Source: an uncultured Bryobacterales bacterium (GTDB lineage Bacteria > Acidobacteriota > Terriglobia > Bryobacterales > UBA6623). From it: a stretch of 64,000 nucleotides of DNA. Shown here in pieces: positions 9,497 through 20,000 of this stretch. Numbering within the stretch: position 1 is the stretch's first letter; every line of letters starts with the position of its first letter. The stretch is taken from assembly GCA_951813605.1 (NCBI GenBank), contig OX638379.1:3342062-3406061 (forward strand), written 5' to 3'. Below the pieces are notes generated by a model. That model worked only from the letters and a program-made list of their open reading frames with translations, ran no database searches and was not told where the DNA came from. The translations under genes and the position numbers were made by a program.

Positions 9497-10489
9497 CTAC
9501 TCTTGGGCGGGAGCGTGGAACGCGCGCTCCACAGCATCGTCATGGTCCGTCGAAACCGGATGGTCACGCCAGAGCCAGCGCATCATCTCGGGCAACACGG
9601 CACCGGGGTGTTCTTGGCTGTGCCGGCCGATACCCCAGATATAGTTCACGTCGTAGCCTCTCGCTGTCAGAGCCTTCGCCATGCGGACGTTCTGATAGAA
9701 CCAATCGAGATCCTCGCGATACACGCCCTCGCCGCGAAGTCCGCGATTGTCGTTGCGCCCGTCCTGCAAGAACACGCGCAGGGGCTTCTTCTCGCTCTCT
9801 CGGATGAGATCCGGATACCTGTTTCCGCCTCTTCCGCGCAGGTTTACGTACGTACCGATCATGCTGAGCACTTTACGGAAATGGCTTGGGCGCTCCCAAG
9901 CCACCGTAAATGCCGCGATCGCCCCCGAACTCGATCCGCCGATCCCGTGATTGTCCGGGAACCTTGAGATGTTGTATTCCTCGTGGAGTGCCGGAAGGAG
10001 CTCGTCGACGATGACCCGCGGGTAGCGGTCGTCGAGCGAGTTGTACTCGTCGGGCCGGTTCGTGTCGCGATCCCCCCAGCTGCTGAGCGTTGGCTCGGGC
10101 TGGTCCGGCGTGCGGCCGGGATTAATGAAGACGCCGATCATGACCGGAATTTCGCGACGGTAGATGAGGTTGTCCATCACGTTCTGCGCGCGGAGATCGC
10201 CGTCTGGATGCATGTAGGCTTGGCCGTCATTGAAGACCATCAAGTCAGCCGGCCTCGCGGGGTCGTATTGGGCGGGCACGTAAACCCAATAAGTGTGTTG
10301 CGTGCCAGGAAAAGCCTTGCTTTCAAGCAGAGTGAACGGCCCTTTGATCTCTCCCTTGGGAACACCGTCTCGCGGCAGCGAATCAGGCCCCAGATGGTAA
10401 TGGACGTCGGTGTTCGGACCTCTGCGGCCTTGCGCAAAGCAGGAAGCCGCGACCGCAGAAAACAGCAGCCAGAATACAGGCAGTCTCAT
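9497..10489 (-). CDS. exported enterochelin-esterase-like alpha/beta hydrolase
   Basis: 330 residues from ATG 10489, chosen because GGAGG lies about 9 bases upstream and a signal peptide follows at once ([20 protein letters not shown]). The longer in-frame extension runs into an IS21 scrap and is not credible. The catalytic triad of the esterase D/Fes-like family is visible: nucleophile in [10 protein letters not shown], acid in [11 protein letters not shown], histidine in [11 protein letters not shown]. The family hydrolyses esters such as siderophore or cinnamoyl/acetyl-sugar esters. The actual substrate is unknown. The enzyme should work in the periplasm, next to the nucleoside hydrolase gene on the same strand. 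Confidence 0.88.
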   Translation of the reverse strand: MRLPVFWLLFSAVAASCFAQGRRGPNTDVHYHLGPDSLPRDGVPKGEIKGPFTLLESKAFPGTQHTYWVYVPAQYDPARPADLMVFNDGQAYMHPDGDLRAQNVMDNLIYRREIPVMIGVFINPGRTPDQPEPTLSSWGDRDTNRPDEYNSLDDRYPRVIVDELLPALHEEYNISRFPDNHGIGGSSSGAIAAFTVAWERPSHFRKVLSMIGTYVNLRGRGGNRYPDLIRESEKKPLRVFLQDGRNDNRGLRGEGVYREDLDWFYQNVRMAKALTARGYDVNYIWGIGRHSQEHPGAVLPEMMRWLWRDHPVSTDHDDAVERAFHAPAQE

Positions 10490-10527
10490 CCCTGTGATTC
10501 CTCCAATTGGTCTGTTGAGCGTAGCAG

Positions 10528-10830
10528 CTTCCGGAGGGCCTTGAGGAGCGGGAGCTGGCCGCGCGGCTGTACGGCGAGCGCCCGGCCGTCCGGCGCGGCG
10601 CGCCAAGTCGAACTTCCCGGCGGCGCGCGAGCAACTGCAGCAGAAGCAGGTCACGCTGGAGAGGCTGTGGCAGGAGTACCGCGAGGACTGCGCGGAGGGC
10701 GACATCTACTGCCACTTCTGCGCCCAGTGCATGCACTGGCGCAATTGCCAGGACCCGGTGGTGCGGCGGGACCACAAGGCGGGCGAGAAGCTGTTCGTCG
10801 ACTACGCCGGGCCGAACGGTGGGGTTACTA
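10528..10830 (+). pseudogene. istA: IS21-family istA transposase fragment
   Basis: A decayed internal piece of an IS21 IstA transposase. [19 protein letters not shown] at the start and, after a frameshift near 10600, [18 protein letters not shown] and RRDHKAGEKLFVDYAG at the end match the family order that precedes the DDE domain. The catalytic core and both IS ends are missing. It sits only 39 bases upstream of the esterase start, so it may have replaced that gene's original promoter region. Confidence 0.75.
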
Positions 10831-11156
10831 GGCTTCGGTGGACAGTTAAGGCTGCGGCAGCCACGCCACCGGCGGCGCCGGGCCGGGCCGAGGGGGACAG
10901 GCCCTGACGGCGCGGTTGCCGGCGCGGAACAGCGCGGCTTCCCTTGCCAGCGCCCGGCCGGGCAAGCGCGGGGGCGGTTCCGGAGCATTCCCGGTAGCCG
11001 TCGCTGGGCCGGCCGGTGTGGTTCCGCCGCTCTGGACGCGCGTTGGAACGGTGCTCGCCACTGGAACCCCCGCCGTCCCTGTGCGCAGCACCCGGGCCCC
11101 CGTAGCCACGCTAGCCCGGATTTCTCACGAGGGGTAGGGTATAAGGCCGTGTCTTG

Positions 11157-11176
11157 TGGTATAATCGGTTTATTAT
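11157..11176 (+). promoter_or_regulatory. probable IS transposase promoter (-10 element), copy A
   Basis: TGGTATAATCGG contains an extended -10 box (TGGTATAAT), about 12 bases before the ATGAAC start region. It is conserved in copy B. The -35 region is weak. This is a promoter inferred from pattern only. Confidence 0.45.
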
Positions 11177-11209
11177 GAACAATTTACCACGTAACAGGAC
11201 GACGGCCTT

Positions 11210-12596
11210 ATGACTACGGAGTGTACCACAGGACGCTTGGAATTCGCAGGCTTGCGAAGGCAGCGTGTAGTCGGGCGGTTTGACGGCGGGGAACTGGGGT
11301 CGGATGGCGGCGGGCTGCTGCTGCGCGAGCTGGCCCTGCGGACGGGGCTGTTCCGGCGGTTGAGTGCGTGTTTCCGGGATCACCGCGACCCGCGGCGGAC
11401 GCAGCATGCGGTGGAAGTGCTGCTGGCAGCGCGCGTGCTGGGGCTGGCGCTGGGCTATGAGGATTTGAACGATCACGACACGTTGCGCCAGAGCAGGCTG
11501 TGGTCATTGCTGTGCGGGGCGGCGGGCGAGCTGGGAGAGCTGGCCGCCGGGCAAGAGCACGCTGAACCGCCTGGAGCTGACGGGGGCGGCGCTGGGTCCC
11601 GGGGAACGCTGCAAGAAGATCGTGGCCGACACCGCGCGGCTGGACGCCCTGCTGGTGGACCTGTTCCTGGACTGGCACGGCGCGCAGCCGGAGCGCATCG
11701 TGCTGGACGTGGACGCGACGGATGACCCGCTGCATGGCCGGCAGGAAGGCCGCTTCTTCCATGGGTACTGCCGCAGCTACTGTTACTTGCCGCTGTACAT
11801 CTTCTGCGGCCAGCAGCTGCTGGGGGCGCGCCTGCGGACGGCGGACCGCGACGCGGCGGAGGGCACGGTGCAGGAGCTGGAACGCATCGCGGGGCGCCTC
11901 CGGGAGCGCTGGCCGGGGGTGGAGATCCGGCTGCGCGGGGACAGCGGGTTCTGCCGCGAGGAATTGCTGGCCTGGTGCGAGGCGCAGGGAGTGGAGCATG
12001 TGCTGGGAATCGCGCAGAATGCGCGCTTGAAGCGGAGCCTGGCCCCGGCGATGGAGCGCGCCCGGCAGGCATGCGAGCGGACGGGGCAGGCGGCGCGGGT
12101 GTTCCAGGACTTCCGCTACCGGACGCTGGACAGCTGGAGCCGCGAGCGGCGCCTGATCGGCAAGGCAGAGCATTTGCCGCGGGGGGCCAGCCCGCGTTTC
12201 GTGGTGACGTCGCTGGGGGCCGGGCGGATGGCGGCGCGCACGCTGTACGAGCAGGTGTACTGCGCGCGGGGCGACATGGAGAACCGCATCAAGGAACAGC
12301 AGCTGGCGCTGTTCGCGGATCGCACCTCGGCGCACACCATGCGGGCCAACCAGCTGCGCCTGTATTTCGCCTCGTTCGCTTATGCGCTGCTGGAGTTGCT
12401 GCGGCGCCGGGGCCTGCGGGGCACGCGGCTGGCGCGGGCGCCATGCGGCACGATCCGCCTGCAGCTGCTCAAGATCGGCGTGCGGATCCGGGTCAGCGTG
12501 CGGGCCGTGCGGCTGTCGTTCGACGAGGGCTTCCCGGAAGCGGGCCTCTTCGGGCAGGTGCTGGCCCGTCTCCAGAGCCTGCCCCTGCGCTGCTAG
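11210..12596 (+). pseudogene. IS1380-family transposase, frameshifted (copy A)
   Basis: The frame from ATG 11210 gives the N-terminal part (RLEFAGLRRQRVVGRFDGGELGSDGG is split here only for description). It is lost near 11525, where 17 bases present in copy B (a GC-rich stretch between two GGCGGGC/GCCGGGC direct repeats) are missing. This pattern suggests a slippage deletion. The rest is open from about 11622 in another frame and keeps the DDE residues: LDVDATDD, LRGDSGF and ARGDMENRIKE. The last acid follows the YxxxGxxE-type order of IS4-superfamily transposases. No active transposase is made, but copy B could act in trans on its ends. Confidence 0.85.
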
Positions 12597-12821
12597 CCGC
12601 GGCACTCCAGCCATCGTCTCGAGCCCCGTCGGAGGTCAGCGGGACCACTGCGTCGCCAGGGCGGGAGGCAAGACAAAACGGACCCCGGCAACCGCGGATC
12701 TGGCGACCCTTGCCCGGCCTCTGCCCGGATCCAGCACGCCACGCAACATTGCCAGGCTATCCAACCACCCCAAATGGACAAAACGCCTCCAAATCCAAAA
12801 CTCTTGAGAAGGTCGGGCTAG

Positions 12822-13278
12822 CCGCAACCACGGTCCATCCCGTTATCCGTTCGCGGTGCAACCGGAAGCAGGAGACGGAAGCGGACCGCATCGGCGTCTA
12901 TGACGCCGCCCCGCAGGCGCCGGCACAGCAAGCGAGGATTCCTTTGAAGGAGCCCTCTCGCATCGCCAGGACGCCATCGACGCGGAAGCAAGCTAGCCGC
13001 TATGACAAGCGGCCTCGCAGAATTTCGGCCTAGTTGCTCTCTGGCATCCGGGTGAGTGACGTGGCATTCTGCGGAGCAGCGCATTCGCCCCGCGCGACTC
13101 CTCGGACTTGCGCATCGACGGAGCCGTCATGGTTGGCTCCAACGCGGGAGATCCAGCTGTTGACCGCCTCGCACTCCAGATAAGGTCCCCCGTCGCGTGC
13201 CTAGAGTCACGAGCGCCCCAGGCGCTCGTCGACCTCGCGACGGTTGCATCGAGGCCGCTCTAGTAGGCTGAGGGCAAA
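12822..13278. other. intergenic, no gene seen
   Basis: Spacer between the IS element and a TPR-like pseudogene. An open frame at the left belongs to no family I recognise. No structured RNA or clear promoter was found by eye. Confidence 0.5.
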
Positions 13279-13840
13279 GTGGTCGCCAACTCCCAAGCCG
13301 CGGTTGTAGCCGCTGGCCTCGTGCTCCTGTGTGGCTCTGCGCTTGCAGACCAAGCTCTTTCCCTGTTCGAGGCTGGCGCGGACCTCTCCCCGGAAGAGGT
13401 TGCCGCCCTGGAGGAAACGCTCCTGGCAGACCCCGAAGACGCCAGTGTCCGCGCCCGACTCCTGGGCTACTACTCAGATCTCGATCTCTACTGGGACAAG
13501 GCGGCGCAAGAGCAGAGCGACAAGCATACCCCCTAGTTCATTCGTCATGCTCCCAAATCGGGCTTGCTGCGCTGGGAGCATGACATCGACCCGTGCGACA
13601 ACCCGGCGGCGTACGTGGAGGGCAAGCGACTCTGGTTGGAGCATCTCGAACGGGAACCTGACAACTTGGCGTTCTGCCCGCATGCAGCGGAATTCATGAG
13701 CCACGAAGATTCCGACCTGAGAAACGACTTGCTCCGTCAAGGTCAGCGTCGTGACGGGTCCAACCCGGCGTGGGCATTCGAATTGGGTCTCAGGCTCTCC
13801 TTCGATATCAGGTGTCCCGCTGGAACAGAAGCGATTGACA
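13279..13840 (+). pseudogene. TPR-like exported protein, pseudogene (paralogue of the gene at 53780-54826)
   Basis: From GTG 13279 a signal peptide (VVAAGLVLLCGSALA) leads into LSPEEVAALEETLLADPED..RARLLGYYSD, which aligns with the N-terminus of the intact gene at 53780-54826 (ERAASLEAELFENPED..RAQLVGYYYR). A TAG at 13534-13536 interrupts the frame, yet the alignment continues past it in the same frame (HAPKSGLLRWEHDID; EGKRLWLEHLEREPDNLAF against TRLWSSHLESDPNNLAI). Homology ends near 13840, where an enolase-superfamily fragment begins. So this gene has both a nonsense mutation and a 3' truncation. Confidence 0.75.
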
Positions 13841-13845
13841 TCGAA

Positions 13846-14450
13846 GCAGCCAGGCTGTCGGCGACGACGTCGAGATCATGTTCGACCGGACGACGGTCCG
13901 TCCGGGATAGGTTCGGGACTGCGAGACAGCCCTTCAGGTGGCCCGCGGCATGGAGCGCTACAACGCCCGCTGGCTGCAAGAGCCGTTCGACGGCCACGAC
14001 TTCGAAGGGCCGGCGCGGCTGGCCGCCGAGGTCGACATCCCGGTAATCGGAGGAGAACCCGGCAAGAGCATTCACCAGTTCCTGGCGATCCTGACGCACA
14101 AGACGTACGACGCGCTGCAGCCGGACACACGCGTCTGCGGCGGCATCCTGAACGCCCGAAAGATCAGCATCCTGGCCGAGGCCTTCCATGTCCATTTCGT
14201 CCAGCACGGCACGAACGGCCTCTCGCTGGCCGGCTACATCCAGGCTGGATGCGCGATGCCGAACTGCCACTACCTGGAGATGATCGGGCAGCCGAGCCTG
14301 CCGGAGGAGCAGTGGTCGCCGGCGTCGCGGATCTTGCGCGCACCGCATGTCTTCGAGATCGAGGACGGCTGCGCGACGCTCCCCGACCAGCCGGGGCTGG
14401 GCCTCGATGTCGACCAGGAAGCGATCGAGAAGGACCGTGTCCGAGCCTGA
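13846..14450 (+). pseudogene. enolase-superfamily (mandelate racemase/muconate lactonising type) C-terminal fragment
   Basis: The frame reads AVGDDVEIMFDRTTVRPG, then a TAG at 13909-13911 in place of what looks like a tryptophan codon, then GMERYNARWLQEPFDGHDF, IPVIGGEPGKS, DTRVCGGILNARKI and FVQHGTNGLSLAG. The order D ... EP ... GGEP ... D..xxGG ... H matches the metal-binding and catalytic barrel of MR/MLE sugar-acid dehydratases. The N-terminal capping half is absent because the sequence is fused to the TPR pseudogene. It is non-functional: truncated and nonsense-interrupted. Confidence 0.75.
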
Positions 14451-14497
14451 CCGTCGGACAAAGGCGGCGGAAGCAATCCGCCGGGCCTCCGTCTGCT

Positions 14498-16186
14498 CTA
14501 CGGATGGAGCGCGAACGTGAAAAGGCCGTTCTTGGACACGATGGCGACGTATTGCCGGCCCTGAAAGGCGTATGTCATCGGCGAGGCGCGTATGGTTCCG
14601 CCCGTGTTGAAGTGCCACAGCACTTCGCCGGTTCGGGCGTCTGCGGCGGCGAAATTGCCGACTCGGCTGGAGAAGAACACCAGACCCCCACCGGTCGTCA
14701 TCGTCCCGGCGTGGTTGATTTCCTGCGCCTCATCGCCAAGAAACGGGATCTCCCAGCGCGTTGTCCCGTCCTGGATATCGATGGCCCGCACGAACTGGCG
14801 CGCCGGACGCCCATCGTGGTCGATGCTGTGGCCGGTGCGGTAGTACACCCCGCAGCCGTCACGCGCGGTCACGTACATCAGGCCGGTTCCGGGATTGTAC
14901 GACGGGGCGTGCCAGTTCGTCCCGCCATGGATGTCAGGGCAGGCGAAGGCCCCCTGGAGGGACGGGATCGCCTCCGGGTTCAGGATCGGCCGGCCATCCG
15001 GAGAGATGCCCTTCGCCCAGGTCTGACGGGCGAAGGGCTCTCCGAGGAGGAACTCACCGTTCGTGCGGTCGAGTACGTAGAAGAAGGCGTTGCGGTTGGC
15101 CTGCAGTAGCACCTTGCGCGGCTGGCCCTGCCATTCGGCGTCGACCAGGACCGGAGTTTCGTTGGCGTCCCAGTCGTGCTCGTCATGCGGCGTGAACTGG
15201 TAGTGCCAGACTAGTTCTCCATCGTCCGGCCGCATGGCGAGCACGGACGCCGAATACAGGTTGTCGCCTTCGCGGTTCCGCCCGTCGAAATCCTTGGGTC
15301 CCGGATTGCCGGTCGGCCAGTACAGCAGGTCCAGCGCCGGGTCGTAGGTCCCCGTCGTCCACGGGGCGGCCCCTCCGGCCTTCCACGCGTCCGTGTCCGG
15401 CCATGTCTCCGAACCGGAATCGCCAGGAGCCGGCACCGTGTAGTAACGCCATGCACGCTCGCCGGTCTCGGAATCGAAGGCATCGAGGAATCCCCGGAGG
15501 CGCCCTGTATCCCCGCCGCGCACTCCGATCAGGACACGGTTCCGGACAACGAGCGGGGCGGACGTCGCGGCGAAACAAGGCTGCTCTTCCGTGATCAGGG
15601 ACTTCCACAGCAGGCTGCCGGTGCGGGCGTCGAGAGCCACAAGGTGACAGTCGACGGTGCCCATGTACAGCCGCTGGCCAGAGATCGCGAAGCCACGGTT
15701 CCAGTCGGGAGGCCGGCCTCTCCCCTGGGCTTCGAACGGATAGTCGAAGCGCCAGAGCGCTCTTCCGGTGGTCGCGTCCAGCGCGAACGCCAAGGTGCCG
15801 CCAGCGGTGGCGTACATCACTCCGTCACGGACGATCGGCGTGGCCTCGGATCGCAGGGGAACGGGGTGGAACTGGTAGGCCCACTGCACGACCAGATCGC
15901 CAATGTTGGACCTGTTGATCTGGTCCAGTGGGCTGAATCGCTGGCCGGTGTTGTCACGATCGTAGCTGAGCCAGTTGTCGGCTGCGCGGTGTCGTTCCTC
16001 ACGCGCCGTACCGTCGAAGCCGGCCGCTCGCAAACCCGGGCACAGCACCGCAAGAGCCACCAGGCCCACCGCAGCGGCAGGGCCAGCCCACGGCACGGCC
16101 CGAGCGAGCCAGACCGCTCGGACGGATACACGGCAATGCACCGAGGCAGACACTGTCGGCCGGCGGCCGGTCCTAGGGTCGGGCAT
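14498..16186 (-). CDS. exported PQQ-type quinoprotein (methanol/ethanol dehydrogenase-like)
   Basis: 562 residues from ATG 16186, 8 bases after the cytochrome stop. A long N-terminal hydrophobic segment (LARAVPWAGPAAAVGLVALAVL) serves as a signal. Beta-propeller W-motifs recur (DATTGRALWRFDY, DARTGSLLWKSL, DSETGERAWRYY, DARTGEVLWHFNT), and HDWDANETPVL carries the aspartate expected in the active site. No vicinal Cys-Cys pair, which forms the disulphide ring over PQQ in classical methanol dehydrogenases, is present in the mature part. It may belong to the acidobacterial quinoproteins with an atypical site. Likely function: periplasmic oxidation of an alcohol or sugar, with electrons passed to the co-encoded cytochrome c. 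The substrate is unknown. Confidence 0.85.
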   Translation of the reverse strand: MPDPRTGRRPTVSASVHCRVSVRAVWLARAVPWAGPAAAVGLVALAVLCPGLRAAGFDGTAREERHRAADNWLSYDRDNTGQRFSPLDQINRSNIGDLVVQWAYQFHPVPLRSEATPIVRDGVMYATAGGTLAFALDATTGRALWRFDYPFEAQGRGRPPDWNRGFAISGQRLYMGTVDCHLVALDARTGSLLWKSLITEEQPCFAATSAPLVVRNRVLIGVRGGDTGRLRGFLDAFDSETGERAWRYYTVPAPGDSGSETWPDTDAWKAGGAAPWTTGTYDPALDLLYWPTGNPGPKDFDGRNREGDNLYSASVLAMRPDDGELVWHYQFTPHDEHDWDANETPVLVDAEWQGQPRKVLLQANRNAFFYVLDRTNGEFLLGEPFARQTWAKGISPDGRPILNPEAIPSLQGAFACPDIHGGTNWHAPSYNPGTGLMYVTARDGCGVYYRTGHSIDHDGRPARQFVRAIDIQDGTTRWEIPFLGDEAQEINHAGTMTTGGGLVFFSSRVGNFAAADARTGEVLWHFNTGGTIRASPMTYAFQGRQYVAIVSKNGLFTFALHP

Positions 16187-16193
16187 CAGCAAT

Positions 16194-17072
16194 TCAGTAA
16201 TTCTGGAACCCACGGTCGAAGGGGACGAACGGATCCCGCTGGCGGTCGAGGAAGGCCAGAAGATCCTGCAGCTGCTCGTCCCGCAGGGTCTGCCCGTAGT
16301 AGTCAGGCATGGCCGACTCGGAACTTGACTCGAGTACCCGGATGTCGCTTCGCGCAAGGAAGGCATACGTGCCATCCCGCGCCAGGATCTGCACGGAAAA
16401 GGTGTCCTGGTTCTTCAGCAGGCCTTCGATTCGCCGCCCGTCGGCGGCCTGCGCCACGACCGAGCGGAAGCCCTCGATGACTTTGGAACTGGGTTCCAGG
16501 ACGTCCGCGCGGATCTGCTCGCTGGTCTTCCTGGCGGCGATGCTGTCAAGGGCCGGCCCCCAGAATCCGCCCTCGCCGTCGACGCGATGGCAGCCGGAGC
16601 ACCCCACGGCCCGGAACAGCTCCCGGCCCGCATCGACATCCCCGCGAACAGGCGGCTGCAGCCCCGGGCGGGCGAGGCCGTGCAAGTACGAGACGACTTG
16701 CCAGACCTGGATCTCCTCGAGATCCGCTTGCGGCGGCATCTCGGTACCTGGGATGCCTCGCGCGAGAATGCGGAAGAGCGCCGCGTCCGAGCCGCGCGCG
16801 ACGATTCGGCTGCGAACCAAGTTCGAGGCCATGCTGCCCCTTGCGTCCTGCCCGTGACACACCGCGCAGCGCTGCTGATAGAGTCCCCGCCCGGCTTGCA
16901 CGGCCGCCGCGTCCCTCGATAGCGGGTTCTTGGGGGCGGGCCCGGACCCGGTGAACGAGGCGTCCTGCGCGGACGCCTCGCAGATAGTCCAGGAGCCAAC
17001 CCAGACCGTGCTCAGCAGAACGGCACCGGCCAGGCCGATCCTAGTCCAGGCGGTCATCTCTCGCAGGGTCAT
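16194..17072 (-). CDS. di-haem cytochrome c
   Basis: 292 residues with an N-terminal signal (about 10-37, ending EASAQ) and two class I haem sites: CAVCH at about residue 69 and CSGCH at about residue 158. Methionine ligands are plausible at GTEMPP and SAMPDYYG. The C-terminal part between the second haem and the end resembles the PVC-type haem domain that detects or binds near VIEGFRSVV...GRRIEGLLKNQD. The gene lies 14 bases after the TonB-receptor stop and 8 bases before the quinoprotein start, so a three-gene operon is likely. It probably accepts electrons from the quinoprotein. Confidence 0.9.
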   Translation of the reverse strand: MTLREMTAWTRIGLAGAVLLSTVWVGSWTICEASAQDASFTGSGPAPKNPLSRDAAAVQAGRGLYQQRCAVCHGQDARGSMASNLVRSRIVARGSDAALFRILARGIPGTEMPPQADLEEIQVWQVVSYLHGLARPGLQPPVRGDVDAGRELFRAVGCSGCHRVDGEGGFWGPALDSIAARKTSEQIRADVLEPSSKVIEGFRSVVAQAADGRRIEGLLKNQDTFSVQILARDGTYAFLARSDIRVLESSSESAMPDYYGQTLRDEQLQDLLAFLDRQRDPFVPFDRGFQNY

Positions 17073-17086
17073 CGGACCCCGACATT

Positions 17087-20000
17087 CTAGAACGTCAGCC
17101 GCAAAGCGAACTGGATCTGCCGCGGGGTGTTGGCCTGGCGTCCGATCACGCCAAATGCGCCCGTCCCGAAGCGAGTGTTCGGGGCTCCGAAGACCGGTGT
17201 GTTCGTGAGGTTGAAGAACTCCGTGCGGAACTGCACGGCCATTTCTTCGGTCACGCTGAAGTCCTTGAAGATTGAGAAGTCGATCTGCACGACGCCCGGC
17301 CGGCGCAGATCGGGCATGGTCCGCCCGACATTTCCGAACGTGAACGGCTCCGGCTGCGAGAAGACCGATGTGTTGAAGTACTCGTCCAGCCGGTTAACGA
17401 TCGCTCCGCTACGCTTGGCACTCTGGCCATTGTTGTTCGGCCGCTGCGTGCCCGGTTCTGCCAAGCCCGGGGAGCCTAGCGCCCCGGAGTTGTCCTGGGC
17501 GTTCACCAGGATAAGGGGCGTGCCGCGGGTCAGTGTCCAAATGCCGTTGAGCTGCCACCCCCCGACGAGGAAATCAGCCAGCCGGCTCATGCCCGCGCCA
17601 TAGCTGCGCCCCCTGCCGACGGGCAACTCGTAGAGCGAGCTGAACACGAATCGCTGTGACACGTCCGTAACGGAAAGCGATCGCTCGGCACTGCGGTTGT
17701 GCCATTGCTGGATGAAGGCGTATGGAGGTAACAGCCCGGTCCCGGAGGTGGACGAGTCGTCGATCAGCTTGCTGGCCGTGTACGACGTCAGGAACGTGAA
17801 CCCGTTGGCGAAGCGCCTGTCCACGCGTACCTGCAAGGCATGGTAGATCGAACTCGCGTACGAGCCCTTTTCCAGCGAGATGTTGCGGAACTGGGGGAAG
17901 GGCCGAAGGAGCTGGTTGCGAGCCACGGTCTCCTTGCTCAACGGCGAGCTGGGATCCGTGATGACGCCGAAGAATGGGTTGTCGACGCGCTCGATCAGGC
18001 CAGAACCCGCCCGCAGGTCTTCCTCCCTGAGCATGTTGGGTGACGCGAAGTTCACGGAAAGGCCGGTGCCCTTGGCCCCGGCATAGCCGACCTCCAGCAG
18101 CAGGTTGCCCGCGATCTCGTGCTGCATGCTCAGGTTCCACTGCTGCACGTAGGGGCTTCGATCGAAAATGTTGTTGGTTTGGAAGTTGTGCCCGGCGAAC
18201 GAAAGCAGCCCCCGCAAGCTCCCCGGTGGCAGCGTGTAGCCGTTTGGGAACGGATTGGACAGCGCATCATTTGGCGTCAAGCCGCCATCGAGCGAGCTGA
18301 CGAAGCTGGAATTGGAACTGAACCCGGCGACGCCCCCTCCCCCGAGGGTCCCGGCGGCGGTCACGGCCGGCGGCGGGAAGAAGATCGCATATCCGCCCCG
18401 GAGTACCGTCTCCGGAAGCGCCCGCCAAGCAAAGCCAAACCGGGGCGACAAGTTGTTCCTGTCGAGTTCGAACTGCGCTTTGCGGTCCACGCCGGCGAAT
18501 TCGAGCCCACCGTTCAGGTCAGGGAAGGCCGGAACAGCCAAAGGAGAGGAGACGACCGGATTGAATACGCTCAGCCGGTCGTAGCGTTCGCTCCGGGGCC
18601 AGTCCAGGCTGTAGCGCAGGCCGAAGTTGACGGTGAGCCTGGGCGTGACCTTGAAGTCGTCCTGGAGATACCCAGCCACGTAGGGACTATGCGTCGAGAT
18701 GGCCTCGTCATGAGTGGCGAACCCGCTGGCCGGAGTGCCGAACAGCAACGATGCCATCGAGTTCCCGGCGATCGCCGATCCTCGCGTGGGGTCCGGCCCC
18801 TGCGTGAACGCAGGAGAGAAATTGAATTGGCCGGCCGGGTCCTGCCCCTGGAAGAAGTGCGTGCGATTGATCCTGGTTTCGTGCCCGAACTTCAGCGTGT
18901 GCCGGCCGCGCACCCAGCTGAGCTTGTACTGCAGGCCGTAGGACTGCAGGCGGAAACGGGCCAGGAAGGACTCCCCGAGGGCCCCGAATCCCGGGACGAC
19001 AAATGTTGTTAGGCCCCGGTCGTCGCTGAGGGCGGCCAGTTCCCGGGGGAGCCCCAGCGCATCGTTGATGTTGGTCCCGAACGAGTGCGACTGGCGGCGG
19101 GTGAACAGGTCGGAGTAGCTGACACTGATATCGGACAGAAGATTCGGCCGGATCGTCCAGTTGTGATGCCATGCGGCGCTGCGGCCGGGCCGGGGGATCG
19201 CCGCGGCGCCGGGCTGGCCGATCGTGCCATAGAAGTTGGGCCGCACATCCCCGTAGTCGCGGTAGCTCCAGCGGAAGAAGGCTGTGTGTGTGTCCGTGTA
19301 ACGGTGGTCGACGCGGACGTCGAGATTGTCGTCGTCGGTCGCGCCGCTGCCGGCGGCAATGAAGTTGTTGATGCGTGCCGGCCCACTCCCCGGCAGGTTG
19401 GGCTTCGGATACAGAGCCACAGCCCGCGCCGCGACCGGATCGATGCGCGGTGCGGGGATGGTGTTGTTCGGTACCGGTTCCCGAATGGATCCCGGGCCGT
19501 CCGGGTTCGGCCGGGTGCTGGACGGGTCGTAGATCGTGACCGGTTTGCCCGCACGGTTGAGAGTGGTCGAGAAGTCACCGCCGATCTGATCCGCGGTCGG
19601 AACAGTGGCCGCTCTGGTCTGCTGAATCCTCTGCCGCAAGCCTTCGTATCCACCGAAGAAGAACGTGCGATTGCGAATGACGGGACCGCCCAGGGTGAAC
19701 CCGAACTGGTTGCGTTGGAAGACGCCCAGTTTCCTTCCTGCGCGATTGAGGAAGAAGTTGTTGGCGTCGAGCCGGCTGTTGCGCACGTACTCGTAGGCGC
19801 TCCCATGAAATTCGTTCGAGCCGCTCTTCATCACCACATTCATCACGCCCCCCGCCGTGCGGCCGAATTCGGCCGAGAACGAGTTCGTCTGGACCTTGAA
19901 TTCCTGGATGCGATCAACCGACGGCATCACGGCCGTGGCGTACGTGCCCGGGCTGTTCTCCGGGACGGTGGCTGGCGAGCCATCGATGAGGATCTCCGTG

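Larger units (their letters stand above)
11115..12817 (+). mobile_element. IS1380-type insertion sequence, copy A (inactive)
   Basis: 1703-bp element bounded by imperfect inverted ends: left CCCGGATTTCTCACGAG, right (read inward) CCCGACCTTCTCAAGAG. CTAG flanks both ends (11111-11114 and 12818-12821). A second copy of 1721 bp lies inverted at 35640-37360 with the same CTAG flanks, so CTAG is either the duplicated target or part of the ends. Copy A lacks 18 bases relative to copy B: one near its start codon and 17 inside the transposase gene, which makes it non-functional. Confidence 0.88.

Noticed and set aside
10383-10988. 201-codon minus-strand frame overlapping the esterase start
   Set aside because: It is made of the antisense of the istA scrap and of the esterase leader.
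11214-12614. 466-codon frame antisense to the IS1380-type transposase
   Set aside because: It mirrors codon bias of the real gene and appears identically in copy B on the opposite side; low-complexity Ala/Pro/Gln/Arg text.
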